Origin: Lachnospiraceae bacterium
GTDB lineage: Bacteria > Bacillota > Clostridia > Lachnospirales > Lachnospiraceae
Reading direction: 5' to 3'
DNA length: 61,411 nucleotides
NCBI GenBank assembly: GCA_017938285.1
Contig: JAGBBW010000094.1
Span: forward strand, 1-61,411
A program made the position numbers and the translations under genes. The notes below the pieces were generated by a model. It saw only the letters and a program-made list of their open reading frames with translations, searched no databases and was not told the origin of the DNA. Shown one piece after another: positions 51,916-61,394 of the stretch (position 1 is its first letter; each line of letters opens with the position of its first letter).

Positions 51916-52094
51916 CTCTCCATCCTCCTCCGAATTTTCAGATTAAAATAGTGTGAACATCCACCGTTTTCTAACACAAGTGCACCTGTTTGAATCAGTA
52001 TAGCAAAAAACATCATTTTCGTCTTTCATTTTTGCGCAATCTATTATATAATCAAGCCATAATATGATGATGATCCGGAGGAACTACCAGACTT

Positions 52095-53318
52095 ATGAAT
52101 ATACCGTTTGAAGCTCAACTAAAGTTATTTCACCAGGCATCCCTGATTCCACTTTGTATCTTTGATCATGCCCGGAAAACCATTTTACATTACCCTTTTA
52201 TTTCTTCTCCTGGCTGCTCCCCCGAGACCATACATAAATGCTACGAGGTCTTAAAAAAACATCCTGTTAAACAGCATGTTCCTCTGCTTTACTCCACCGC
52301 TTCCTGTTTTTTTGCATTGCTCCGGATAGAGGAACACACCAGCATTATGTTCGGTCCTGTTTCCTCTGTTCCTCTCACTTACAGGGAATTTTATTATATC
52401 GCTCAAAACAGCTGCAATCCGGAAGACCTGCTCTATTTCTATCGGATCATGCAGCAAAGCCCAAGGTTCACACTTTCCCAGTTTGCCAGCAGTCTGTCCT
52501 TATTTATACAGTTGATCTTTCATGAAACAGTTTCTGCTGAAAGCATACTTGCACAGCAGGTATGCTTTCAAAAAAGCACAGAACTTCTGCCGGCTGATAC
52601 CAAATGTCCATTATCAGATGAACCACATTATATGAGCATTACAGAGGCGATAGAGTTTCAAAAACACATCCTTCTCCTGATTCAAAATGGAGATGTTGCC
52701 GAAATTGAAAAAGTCTTTCAACAGACTCCTTTTTTTACAAACTTAGAAGCTTTTCCTCCTTCGGCAGCGGATTTACAGAAAATATTTTTTGTATATGTTA
52801 CCCTTTGCTGTATAGCTGTTCTGGAAGAAAAACTGGAACTTCCAAAAGCTTATCCCATTTTCGATGCCTATACCGCAAAAATCCCATCTATTGCTACGCC
52901 AGAAGATTTATCAGCACTATGCAGACAAATTTCCATTGACTACAGCGTGCAGATGTTCAATTTAAAAAAATATCAGTCCGTTTCTCCTGTAGTAACCAAA
53001 TGCCTGCAATATATTCAGGAAAATCTTTACTCCAGAATTACCGTGGATGACCTTGCCCGGCACTGCAGTCTCAGTAAACGGACCATCACCAGACACTTTA
53101 CGGAATTTTACCACATTTCAGCTGCAGATTATATTTTAAATTATAAATTAGAGGAAGCTGCCTTTCTTCTGACCCATTCTGCCTTTTCCCTGGCAGAAAT
53201 CAGCATTCAGCTGGCATTTTCTTCGCAGAGCCATTTTACCACAGCCTTCAAAAAGAAATATTCCTGCTCACCACAAAAATACCGTGATACTACTGTCAGA
53301 AAAATAGAGAAACAATAA
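52095..53318 (+). CDS. AraC family regulator with long N-terminal sensor (YSIRK-regulator-like)
   Basis: 407 residues. The first 290 residues form an uncharacterised sensor (LFHQASLIPLCIFDHARKTILHYPF; FALLRIEEHTSIMFGPVSSVPL; EIEKVFQQTPFFTNL) of the kind found in regulators near YSIRK-type surface genes, and the C-terminal 100 residues an AraC DNA-binding domain (ITVDDLARHCSLSKRTITRHFTEFYHISAADYILNYKLEEAAFLL and FSLAEISIQLAFSSQSHFTTAFKKKYSCSPQKYR). Divergent from the dCACHE chemoreceptor and may regulate it; that is inference. Confidence 0.87.
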   Translation: MNIPFEAQLKLFHQASLIPLCIFDHARKTILHYPFISSPGCSPETIHKCYEVLKKHPVKQHVPLLYSTASCFFALLRIEEHTSIMFGPVSSVPLTYREFYYIAQNSCNPEDLLYFYRIMQQSPRFTLSQFASSLSLFIQLIFHETVSAESILAQQVCFQKSTELLPADTKCPLSDEPHYMSITEAIEFQKHILLLIQNGDVAEIEKVFQQTPFFTNLEAFPPSAADLQKIFFVYVTLCCIAVLEEKLELPKAYPIFDAYTAKIPSIATPEDLSALCRQISIDYSVQMFNLKKYQSVSPVVTKCLQYIQENLYSRITVDDLARHCSLSKRTITRHFTEFYHISAADYILNYKLEEAAFLLTHSAFSLAEISIQLAFSSQSHFTTAFKKKYSCSPQKYRDTTVRKIEKQ

Positions 53319-53321
53319 AAA

Positions 53322-53367
53322 CAGCTTCTGCCATCCATTTCTATCCGGACAGCAGAAGCTGCTTTTT
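53322..53367. terminator. Terminator between AraC and gdhA genes
   Basis: Perfect 10-bp stem CAGCTTCTGC (53322-53331) with GCAGAAGCTG (53352-53361), flanked by AAAA and TTTTTT, working in both directions. Confidence 0.9.
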
Positions 53368-53391
53368 TGTATTATGTAATTTTATAAAAGC

Positions 53392-54747
<1,356 letters not shown>

Positions 54748-54772
54748 TCATCATATATGATTATGATGCTTT

Positions 54773-54801
54773 ATTATATTAGTCTGATAAAGTTTTTGCA
54801 A
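54773..54801 (-). promoter_or_regulatory. Promoter of gdhA
   Basis: TTGCAA (54796-54801), 17-bp spacer, TATAAT (54773-54778), 47 bases before the ATG. Confidence 0.8.
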
Positions 54802-54862
54802 GAGGAAATTTAAATTTTTTTGAATTTTTTTCATTTTTATTTCCCATTCCCTCTTATTTTTA

Positions 54863-55561
54863 TCATCTTGTATGAAATTCGGCAAAAAACGACACCCCAT
54901 ACGGTGTCAGATAGTACCTTTGCAGAAGCTCCATACTGATTTTCTTCTGCTGCTCCATGGCTGCCGCCTGTCTCTCCTCTCTTCCCTTTTCTTCTGCATT
55001 TCCTTCCTCTTCCGCAGCCTCTGAATTTGATATGGTTTCCTCTATCCTCTGCCTTGTCCTTGTCAAAATATCCTTCCACTCCAGCACAAACTGCTCATAT
55101 TCCTTTAAGTTTGTTTCTCCCAGCCATTTATCAATTTTTACCTTACTCCGGTTTTCCTTCCTGCACTCTCCAGTCATCAGCACATAAGAAAACCCTCCAT
55201 CATGGTAATAGCGTCCCAGTGGAAACAGGCGGCAGATTCCAGGACGGAACGCATGAATACTGCAGCGTCCTTCCTCATTCAGAAACGGGCATGCTCCGGT
55301 TTCGCCCTCCATATTTAAACTTGGCAGAATCAGATCATCCACCACAGACAACATCACCTGTTTTCCAATCATTCCGGCAAATGGAATCCTAAGTCCCCTC
55401 TCCAACCGCCACACATCATACGGGTCCAGGACCACGGAATTTCCCATGCCTTTACAACAGGCAGAGCAGCCCTCGCAATCATTACATCCAAGCCTTGCCA
55501 TGTCGCTGCTTCTGTATAATTTTCCATCCGTTAAAGAAGATAAATTGCCTTCCCGTCTCAT
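54863..55561 (-). CDS. YkgJ family cysteine cluster protein
   Basis: 232 residues. The N-terminal cluster CNDCEGCSACCKGMGNSVVLDPYDVWRL, followed by CPFLNEEGRCSIHAFRPGICRLFPLGR, gives the CxxCxxCC...C...C pattern of the YkgJ (Fe-S or zinc cluster) family. The C-terminal third is charged and low-complexity (EAAEEEGNAEEKGREERQAAA). Function unknown. Start after GGGAGG. Alone on its strand between gdhA and a divergent lipid kinase. Confidence 0.88.
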   Translation of the reverse strand: MRREGNLSSLTDGKLYRSSDMARLGCNDCEGCSACCKGMGNSVVLDPYDVWRLERGLRIPFAGMIGKQVMLSVVDDLILPSLNMEGETGACPFLNEEGRCSIHAFRPGICRLFPLGRYYHDGGFSYVLMTGECRKENRSKVKIDKWLGETNLKEYEQFVLEWKDILTRTRQRIEETISNSEAAEEEGNAEEKGREERQAAAMEQQKKISMELLQRYYLTPYGVSFFAEFHTR

Positions 55562-55607
55562 GCTAATCCTCCCTTCACATTACTGACAATCCTAAAACCA
55601 GTTTCCA

Positions 55608-55636
55608 TTGACAACTTTTTCTCTAAATGTTATCGT
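55608..55636 (+). promoter_or_regulatory. Probable promoter of the lipid kinase gene
   Basis: TTGACA (55608-55613), 17-bp spacer, TATCGT (55631-55636), about 100 bases before the gene. A second AT-rich candidate (TTGTCA with TAAAAT, poor spacing) lies nearer. Confidence 0.5.
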
Positions 55637-55739
55637 AATACCTGATGAAACTTTTTGTCAACCCTTGTCATACTTAAAATAGTAACAGTTCAGCCTTTGC
55701 AAATGGCACAGGCTGACAAAATGAGAACGGAGATTCCCT

Positions 55740-56666
55740 ATGCTTTACTTTTTTGTAAATCCAGCCTCCCGCTCCGGCAAAGGTGCCGCCAAATGGGAGC
55801 AGGCGGAACATATATTAAAAGAAAAAAAGATTCCATACGAAGTGCACTTTCTAAAGGCTGCCACCTCACCCCGCCCGGTGATGGAAGAAATTTTTGCAAA
55901 AGAAACCGGTCCGGTTTCCCTTGTGCTAATCGGTGGAGATGGTACTCTCAACCAGTGTATCAACGGCATTCCGGATTTTGACCGTGTGGAACTAAGTGTC
56001 ATACCAACCGGCTCCGGCAACGATTTCTGCCGGAACAAAGACATTCCAAAAACACTGGAAGAACAGATTGACCATATTGTCACAAAGAAACATACCCTGC
56101 TGGTAGACCGTGGCATTATCACCTACCGCAAAGAGGGTCTGGCACCAGTGACCAGTGCTTTCATGGTCAGCACCGGTCTTGGCTATGATGCCGCCATCTG
56201 CCACATGGCAGAACGCTCCAAATTAAAGAAAATATTAAATAAAATCAAACTTGGCAAGCTGGTTTACCTGATGATTGGTATAAAAGAAATTTTCGGTGCC
56301 CGGCTGACCGACATGGACATCACCATAGACGGCAGCAAAAAGCATTATAAAAATGTATTCTTTATTGCCACAATGAACCAGCCCTTTGAAGGGGGCGGCG
56401 TTGCCATGACACCAAGTGCTTCCGACTGCGATGGTCAGCTGGATTTCATGATTTTCAGCGGTGTTTCCAAGTTAAAAGCGTTATGTACCATTCCCCTGCT
56501 GTATGTAAAAAAACATGCAGGAAAACCAGGTGTCACACTGCTTACCGGAAAAGAAGTTTCTGTCACTACCTCCGGTGCCAGAATCGTTCACTGTGATGGA
56601 GAAAGTGAGGAAGGCTGCACGGGATTTGAGGCAAGGCTGGATGGAAAAATACCATTTATCTACTAA
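55740..56666 (+). CDS. Diacylglycerol/lipid kinase (YegS/DgkB family)
   Basis: 308 residues. FFVNPASRSGKGAAKWE at the N-terminus, the nucleotide loop VLIGGDGTLNQCINGI (GGDGT, near 65), VIPTGSGNDFCR, and later YDAAICHM and PFEGGGVAMTPSASDCDGQLDFMIF are the hallmarks. The protein phosphorylates diacylglycerol or related lipids with ATP at the membrane surface. Start at ATG 55740 with CGGAG 7-8 bases upstream. Single-gene transcript by context. Confidence 0.92.
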   Translation: MLYFFVNPASRSGKGAAKWEQAEHILKEKKIPYEVHFLKAATSPRPVMEEIFAKETGPVSLVLIGGDGTLNQCINGIPDFDRVELSVIPTGSGNDFCRNKDIPKTLEEQIDHIVTKKHTLLVDRGIITYRKEGLAPVTSAFMVSTGLGYDAAICHMAERSKLKKILNKIKLGKLVYLMIGIKEIFGARLTDMDITIDGSKKHYKNVFFIATMNQPFEGGGVAMTPSASDCDGQLDFMIFSGVSKLKALCTIPLLYVKKHAGKPGVTLLTGKEVSVTTSGARIVHCDGESEEGCTGFEARLDGKIPFIY

Positions 56667-56704
56667 CATTCTTTCCTGTGTCGACTATAATATAAGCATA
56701 ACAA

Positions 56705-56755
56705 TAAACTCCCATCCGAGAATGTTTTTCTGCTCTTCTCTCTGATGGGAGTTTA
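56705..56755. terminator. Inverted repeat between lipid kinase and exporter genes
   Basis: TAAACTCCCATC (56705-56716) and GATGGGAGTTTA (56744-56755) pair perfectly over 12 bp, with a T-rich 27-base loop. No T-tract follows, so it is a weak terminator or a convergent-gene hairpin. Confidence 0.6.
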
Positions 56756-56795
56756 CTGGTATATTTCAGTTATAACAATCCGGTAACCTGTGTAA

Positions 56796-59474
56796 TTATC
56801 CGTCTTCTCTTAATCGTTCCACTACACTGTATTTTGTACTCTGTCCATACGCAATAGACGGAATCAGCCATCCCAGTAACACAAAAACAGGTACGGCTGC
56901 CAGTACAGCAGCAATGGTAAAGTCCACACTGAAAAACCAGAACACCTTTTCCAGCAAAGTTCCAATCAAAGGATTCCATATGATAGAAAGAAGCAGTGCA
57001 GCCGCAGCCGAACCAAGCGCATAAAATAAGCCCTCATATATCAGCATAGCCTTAAGCTGTTTATTTGTCATGCCGACTGCCTGAAGAACCGCAAACTCTC
57101 TTTTACGTGACAGAATCCCTGTCATAACTGCATTAAAATAGTTAAGAATTCCTGTCAAACCAATAATTGCACAAAGCACTCCACCCAGTATCAGGGTCAT
57201 ATTTCGTAAACTTTCAAACTGGGCACGTATCGTGGCTTTGCTTTCATACATCAGTTCAGACAGCGCACCATCCGTCAGAACGGAAAGGTATTCTTCCGCA
57301 GCTTTTTCTGCAGCAGAGTCGGGAGTATCAAACACATAAACCATGGGAAGCACCTCCTGCTGACTATCTGCCGCCATTCTTTCCACAGGAAGCACAAAAC
57401 TGTATCCCATGGTTCTATATCCAAACCCCATGGACTCCGGAACTACCACATAAGCACAGATCGTATACTCCACATCATGACTCTGGGCAATATGATATTC
57501 CCAGTATTTCCCTGGTGTCTGTGAAACATCGACCCGCTCTCCGGTTCGGCTGTCTATGTAATACGCTTCATCGATATAAGTGATGGTCTGTGCTGCTCCC
57601 AGTTCCGGACAATACTCCAGATTTGTCACATTACCGAACTTATCAGCGTGAACCACCATGGCGATGGCATTACTTCCTTCCTGAAAAAGCGGTTCCAGAT
57701 CACCTTCAACCACCATCAATTTTTCGAACAAAGCCGTATCCAGCCCTTCCATCAGGGAATCACACGCTACCAGATTTCCCCGCCGCTCATATCGTGCAAG
57801 TATATCCTCAGTTTCTCTGGTAGCACCATAAAAAACAGCGATATCCATCCGCAGACTTTCCTCCGTCATCCATGCAACAGGCTTAATCTTCCGCCCTTCT
57901 TCTACTGTTCTTTCCACTGTATAGCCGCAGCCGGACAGGGACTGCGTTGTATCAGCCGCAATCTGTTCAATCATATCCTGTGAAATATATTCATCCTGAG
58001 TATATGATTCTTTAAAATAATCGGTACTGCCCACAACGAAATCAGCGCAGATCTGCTGTGTCAGATATTTCTCCATATCAAATCCACGGACAAACATAAC
58101 GAGCACATTCAAAAGAACAACTGTAAAGGAAAGAGAGACAACAACCAGCACTGTTTTGCTCTTATTTCTTCCCAGATTTGCAAATGCCATTTGACAGATT
58201 CCGGCACCACGGGTAGTGCGGCTTATTTTTCCTGTCTGGAAACCTTCTGTATATTTCGTTGCTTCTACCGGAGACACTCTTCCCGCCATGCGGCCCGGAC
58301 GAAAACAGGACAGTAGCACAGTACCCAGTGCAAACAACGCTGAGGCCAGAAAAATCAAAGGAGAAGAACTTGTCATGGCAGTCTCCGCACCCAGACCGGA
58401 AGCTTCGATTACCACAGGAGTAAGAACGCCTCCTACCCAGTATCCCAGCAGCAGCCCAGCCGGGATTCCCACCAGACAAAGCAGTAATGCCTGGTAACGG
58501 ATAATGCGGCGGAGCTGCCGTGGTGTCACACCAATCGTTTTAAGCAGTCCATAGAAGCGGATATCTCCCGTCACGGATATCTGAAATACATTATAAATAA
58601 TCAGGTATCCTGTAAAAATTACCAGAACCAGAAATGCTGTCAGAGCAATAATCGTTGATATATCCATACTTTTGTCCACTTGTACTGTAGTATATCCCCA
58701 ATTGACATCATAGGGAACATTATTTTCTTCACCATACCGGTCCCATGTATACCCCAACTCCTGATTCACCTGCATCATCTGTCCTTCAATATCCATACCT
58801 GACGCCATCATTACGGTCAGGTCTCTGCGAAAACGCACAATACCTTCCCTTGTTCCCTCCTCCATCACGGAGTCTGCATATTCTTCTGAAATATTAATAT
58901 AATGCACCGGGCTGATTTTATCATATTCCCACCAGCCAACCAGTGTAAACGTATCTGTTTTCTCATAAGAGAGAATGTCATAATTCCCTACCAGGTAAGT
59001 TAATGTAATTTCAGCGCCAATCTCCGGCTGGATCCCCAGTAATTCCAGACATCTGGTGTCCATACTGATTTCTTTTCCACTTTCCGGCATTCGTCCCACC
59101 TTTGGTTCTGCAAATGCCCATTTGGTGCAATTATCATCCATATAGCTGATTTCTGCCGCATCTTTAGAAAATATGCCATCATTTACAGCACCGATATTCA
59201 TACAAATACCGGAAGCTTTCACATTCGGATGCACTGCGATTGCTTCTGCCTGTTCCACCGTTACTTCCTTAAATACCCCATGTGAATATCCACCAATCTG
59301 CCGGAATGCGTACATCTCGTAACTGGAATTGATGGACAGGGCAATTGTAAAAATAGAAGTAAACAAAAGTGCCGTCAATGCGATGGCAACCGTTGCAATA
59401 CAATTACGTTTCCGCGCCGCCCAGAACATCCGGAAACTAAGCCGTCTGATACATGTTCCGTTTTTCACATTCAT
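56796..59474 (-). CDS. FtsX-like ABC exporter permease (MacB/BceB-like, duplicated)
   Basis: 892 residues with two FtsX-type halves. First membrane helix near 24-45 (IATVAIALTALLFTSIFTIAL), outer domain to about 280, three helices (IIALTAFLVLVIFTGYLIIYN; YQALLLCLVGIPAGLLLGYW; LIFLASALFALGTVLLSCF), then a second unit (VLVVVSLSFTVVLLNVLVMFV ... LILGGVLCAIIGLTGILNYF, ALGSAAAALLLSIIWNPL, AVLAAVPVFVLLGWLIPSI). The ATG at 59474 follows GGAGGTGGCGGAG. It lies directly behind an ATPase gene that is now truncated at 59659, so this exporter may lack its own energy source. Confidence 0.92.
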   Translation of the reverse strand: MNVKNGTCIRRLSFRMFWAARKRNCIATVAIALTALLFTSIFTIALSINSSYEMYAFRQIGGYSHGVFKEVTVEQAEAIAVHPNVKASGICMNIGAVNDGIFSKDAAEISYMDDNCTKWAFAEPKVGRMPESGKEISMDTRCLELLGIQPEIGAEITLTYLVGNYDILSYEKTDTFTLVGWWEYDKISPVHYINISEEYADSVMEEGTREGIVRFRRDLTVMMASGMDIEGQMMQVNQELGYTWDRYGEENNVPYDVNWGYTTVQVDKSMDISTIIALTAFLVLVIFTGYLIIYNVFQISVTGDIRFYGLLKTIGVTPRQLRRIIRYQALLLCLVGIPAGLLLGYWVGGVLTPVVIEASGLGAETAMTSSSPLIFLASALFALGTVLLSCFRPGRMAGRVSPVEATKYTEGFQTGKISRTTRGAGICQMAFANLGRNKSKTVLVVVSLSFTVVLLNVLVMFVRGFDMEKYLTQQICADFVVGSTDYFKESYTQDEYISQDMIEQIAADTTQSLSGCGYTVERTVEEGRKIKPVAWMTEESLRMDIAVFYGATRETEDILARYERRGNLVACDSLMEGLDTALFEKLMVVEGDLEPLFQEGSNAIAMVVHADKFGNVTNLEYCPELGAAQTITYIDEAYYIDSRTGERVDVSQTPGKYWEYHIAQSHDVEYTICAYVVVPESMGFGYRTMGYSFVLPVERMAADSQQEVLPMVYVFDTPDSAAEKAAEEYLSVLTDGALSELMYESKATIRAQFESLRNMTLILGGVLCAIIGLTGILNYFNAVMTGILSRKREFAVLQAVGMTNKQLKAMLIYEGLFYALGSAAAALLLSIIWNPLIGTLLEKVFWFFSVDFTIAAVLAAVPVFVLLGWLIPSIAYGQSTKYSVVERLREDG

Positions 59475-59488
59475 CTCCGCCACCTCCA

Positions 59489-59659
59489 TTACTGCCTGGT
59501 AACAATCCGGCCATCTTCAATGCGGATAATACGGTCAGCCATTTGTGCAATCTCTTCGTTGTGTGTAATCATCACAATTGTCTGGGAAAACTTCTGACTG
59601 GTGACCTTCAGAAGTCCCAATACGTCCTGACTGGTTTTGGAATCCAGATTCCCAGTAGG
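59489..59659 (-). pseudogene. ABC exporter ATPase, C-terminal fragment (MacB type)
   Basis: 56 codons beginning PTGNLDSKTSQDVLGLL, that is, at Walker B DEPTGNLD minus its DE, then the switch region TIVMITHNEEIAQMADRIIRIEDGRI and stop. Everything upstream (Walker A, Q-loop, signature) is absent; at 59660 the sequence changes to unrelated DNA. Its TAA overlaps an ATG of the permease frame (TAATG). Interpreted as a gene cut by insertion of a mobile element, whose other half should lie outside the window. Confidence 0.85.
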
Positions 59660-59685
59660 CTGTGTAAAGTTAGTACAAAATAGAC

Positions 59686-59719
59686 AAACCCCAGCAAGGC
59701 TGCTGCCTGCCGGGGTCTT
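59686..59719. terminator. Hairpin near the element end
   Basis: ACCCC...GGGGT with internal GCA/TGC pairs (about 59688-59714) and CTTTTT after it on the plus strand. It lies between the last element gene and the ATPase fragment and may shield one from the other. Confidence 0.55.
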
Positions 59720-59720
59720 T

Positions 59721-60041
59721 TTATTGCTCTACTGGTTTTACGAAATAGTCCATTCTTGTCCAGCCGCCGTGTGCTTTTATCTCTTTTATTTTCATTGTTG
59801 CACTTTCTGGCTTTTTGAACTCTTCTGTTATTTTGCCGTATTTGTATTGGCAATTATCCAGACGGCTTGTGTATGAGTATTTCAAGTCTGTTGCCACCTC
59901 AAACGCTCCCCACTCTTCCGGCTTCTCTTTCAGCACCTCTTCCACAAATTCTTGCACCGTGTATTCGTGGTCAAGTATAACATCATAACTGCTGCAACAA
60001 TCCCCATAAGGACCGCCAGTGTGTTTTATTCTAAATGCCAT
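59721..60041 (-). CDS. Hypothetical protein of the mobile element
   Basis: 106 residues, soluble, charged. FRIKHTGGPYGDCCSSYDVI opens the protein, followed by an acidic helix (YTVQEFVEEVLKEKPEEW) and WTRMDYFVKPVEQ at the end. No family recognised. Start after AAAGGAAAC. Last gene of the element's minus-strand set in this window. Confidence 0.7.
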   Translation of the reverse strand: MAFRIKHTGGPYGDCCSSYDVILDHEYTVQEFVEEVLKEKPEEWGAFEVATDLKYSYTSRLDNCQYKYGKITEEFKKPESATMKIKEIKAHGGWTRMDYFVKPVEQ

Positions 60042-60059
60042 GTTGTTTCCTTTCTCTGC

Positions 60060-60251
60060 CTATTTGTGCAGCTTTGGTGGGTGTTCTCTCCCGTCTATCC
60101 AGCCAGACAGCTTTTGGCTGCATTTTGGGCACTTCTCCGGCTGCCCTGCGTAATCGTCCAGCCATATTCCGCACGTTGGGCAAAATACACCCTCTAGCGC
60201 TTTTTCCGGGTTCCAGATTGCAGGTCTGCCGCTTTCGTCTTCTTTCTCCAC
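60060..60251 (-). CDS. Zinc-ribbon hypothetical protein of the mobile element
   Basis: 63 residues with FCPTCGIWLDDYAGQPEKCPKCSQKL, two CxxC knuckles 16 residues apart, a rubredoxin-like or zinc-ribbon site. The start is taken as GTG 60251, 8 bases after GGAGG; an in-frame GTG at 60260 touches that site. It begins 12 bases after the stop of the preceding gene. Confidence 0.65.
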   Translation of the reverse strand: MEKEDESGRPAIWNPEKALEGVFCPTCGIWLDDYAGQPEKCPKCSQKLSGWIDGREHPPKLHK

Positions 60252-60263
60252 TTCTGGCACCTC

Positions 60264-60503
60264 CTAAAAATCAAGTGTAATCACCATGACCGCTGCTGTG
60301 TGCTTCCAGTGAATAATTGGTTTGTCAAAGTGCGCTGCTGCCATGACCTCCCATGGTCCACCATAGTTCCATATTAACGTATGTGCTGCATTGTTTTTCT
60401 GGATAAATACAATTTCGCCGTTTTCCCAGTCAAAGCCCTTGTAATCTTCTCTGAACTCTGCAAAAGTTTGTCTGCTGTATTCGTTGCCGCTGTTTTCTTT
60501 CAT
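60264..60503 (-). CDS. Hypothetical protein of the mobile element
   Basis: 79 residues, WENGEIVFIQKNNAAHTLIWNYGGPWEV and HWKHTAAVMVITLDF, mixed beta and aromatic-rich, no signal peptide. Not recognised. Excellent AGGAGG 8 bases before ATG. It precedes the zinc-ribbon gene in the same small operon. Confidence 0.7.
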   Translation of the reverse strand: MKENSGNEYSRQTFAEFREDYKGFDWENGEIVFIQKNNAAHTLIWNYGGPWEVMAAAHFDKPIIHWKHTAAVMVITLDF

Positions 60504-60623
60504 TCCCGGTTCCTCCTGCTTGAATTATTATATTGACCTTGCCACATTTTCTTGCTATTATCTATATAAACAGTTTGGGGCTTTGGTGGCAAGCCCGCCG
60601 CCCCTCTGTTTTTACCCTGTCAG
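60504..60623. other. Gap with GC-rich inverted repeat inside the element
   Basis: GGGGCTTTGGTGG...GCCGCCCC (about 60576-60604) can fold, with CTGTTTTT after it on the plus strand. A TATAAT-like sequence lies before the downstream gene on the minus strand without a good -35. Confidence 0.35.
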
Positions 60624-60770
60624 CTATTCAGCTGACTTTTCTTTTTTCTGGTCTTCCAGAAGTTCATTGACCTTTTCTTTTGCTTCGTCAAGGTCTTTGC
60701 AACCCTCTAAAATCATGCTGACCATTTTTAAGATTTTATCAAACTGCTTATCTGTCATATTGTCTGCCAT
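60624..60770 (-). CDS. Small acidic/helical protein of the mobile element
   Basis: 48 residues: MADNMTDKQFDKILKMVSMI, then a charged helix containing CKDLDEAKEKVNELLEDQKK. Wholly helical, coiled-coil-like, soluble. AAAGGAG lies 5-6 bases before the ATG. It is served by the consensus promoter at 60828-60856 that carries operator copy 1. Confidence 0.7.
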   Translation of the reverse strand: MADNMTDKQFDKILKMVSMILEGCKDLDEAKEKVNELLEDQKKEKSAE

Positions 60771-60827
60771 GTTTTCTCCTTTCTCTTGCCGATTTGTTAA
60801 AGTGTTGTTGCTTCTTTAACTATCTTT

Positions 60828-60856
60828 ATTATATACTTGCGCAAGTATATTGTCAA
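60828..60856 (-). promoter_or_regulatory. Consensus promoter with operator copy 1
   Basis: TTGACA (60851-60856), 17-bp spacer, TATAAT (60828-60833): a perfect sigma-A promoter. The spacer and -10 are covered by the palindrome ATATACTTGCGCAAGTATAT (60831-60850). Confidence 0.92.
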
Positions 60857-61020
60857 TAGTTTTTTGCTAAAATTTCTAACTTTTCATAATTTCGGCAATC
60901 CTTAACCACTTTGAAGCAGTCGGAAAGATTTTCTGTGCAGCACTCCGGGAAATCAAATATATTTCTGCACGTCTTGCACTGCGGTTCCATTCTTCTTTCT
61001 TCCGCTTCCTTACTCTCCAT
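60853..61020 (-). CDS. Cysteine-rich small protein of the mobile element
   Basis: 55 residues with six Cys (QCKTCRNIFDFPECCTENLSDC...KDCRNY), a likely metal-binding knuckle. Its ATG lies inside the 3' end of the ribbon-helix-helix gene (11-base overlap) and its TGA overlaps the -35 of the next promoter. GGGAGGG lies 11 bases upstream. Not recognised. Confidence 0.6.
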   Translation of the reverse strand: MESKEAEERRMEPQCKTCRNIFDFPECCTENLSDCFKVVKDCRNYEKLEILAKNY

Positions 61021-61258
61021 CAACGTTGTGTCCCTCCCTTTCCATGCGCTGATATACCGCAGTTACCACATAATCATTAAGACTTTGACCAGCTGCGCTT
61101 GCTGCTCTCTCAATCTTTGCTTTGTTTCCAGCTTTAACAAATGGGTATAATCTGTCATAGTTCTTGTTGTTAAAGTTGTTCTTTGCTTTTGTGGCTGCTG
61201 TCTGGTTTCCGGTGTTCTTTGTATCTGGTTTCTTCTTTTCTTCTGCTTCCGCACTCAT
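61010..61258 (-). CDS. Ribbon-helix-helix-like protein of the mobile element
   Basis: 82 residues. A basic, Asn/Lys-rich N-terminal tail (KAKNNFNNKNYDRLYPFVKAGNK) is followed by KIERAASAAGQSLNDYVVTAVYQRME, the strand-helix-helix signature of Arc/MetJ-type DNA-binding proteins. It is the best candidate to bind the TATACTTGCGCAAGTATA operators, three of which lie in its own upstream region. Start at ATG 61258 after GGAGGTG. Confidence 0.75.
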   Translation of the reverse strand: MSAEAEEKKKPDTKNTGNQTAATKAKNNFNNKNYDRLYPFVKAGNKAKIERAASAAGQSLNDYVVTAVYQRMEREGHNVDGE

Positions 61259-61307
61259 GCTTTGCACCTCCATATATTTTTTGTTTCAGTATATCACCAT
61301 TTCCAAT

Positions 61308-61344
61308 CTTGCGCAAGTATACATTTCACACAACCTTGCGCAAG
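61308..61344 (-). promoter_or_regulatory. Operator copies 2 and 3 upstream of the ribbon-helix-helix gene
   Basis: CTTGCGCAAG cores at 61308-61317 and 61335-61344, each followed by GTATA on one side only. A promoter read leftwards uses TTGCGC of copy 2 as -35 with TATACT 17 bp later, so copy 2 overlaps it. Confidence 0.7.
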
Positions 61345-61365
61345 TATATTTGTGCATTTTGTCTA

Positions 61366-61394
61366 TTGATTTTATACTTGCGCAAGTATATAAT
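61366..61394 (+). promoter_or_regulatory. Outward promoter with operator copy 4
   Basis: TTGATT (61366-61371), 17-bp spacer, TATAAT (61389-61394). The spacer holds the perfect palindrome TATACTTGCGCAAGTATA (61373-61390). It drives a gene to the right of the window. Confidence 0.85.

Noticed and set aside
59676-61367. Shared TTTGTCTATT at the element edge and near operator copy 4, read as terminal inverted repeats
   Set aside because: Only ten AT-rich bases match and the inner copy is not at an element end; chance is sufficient.
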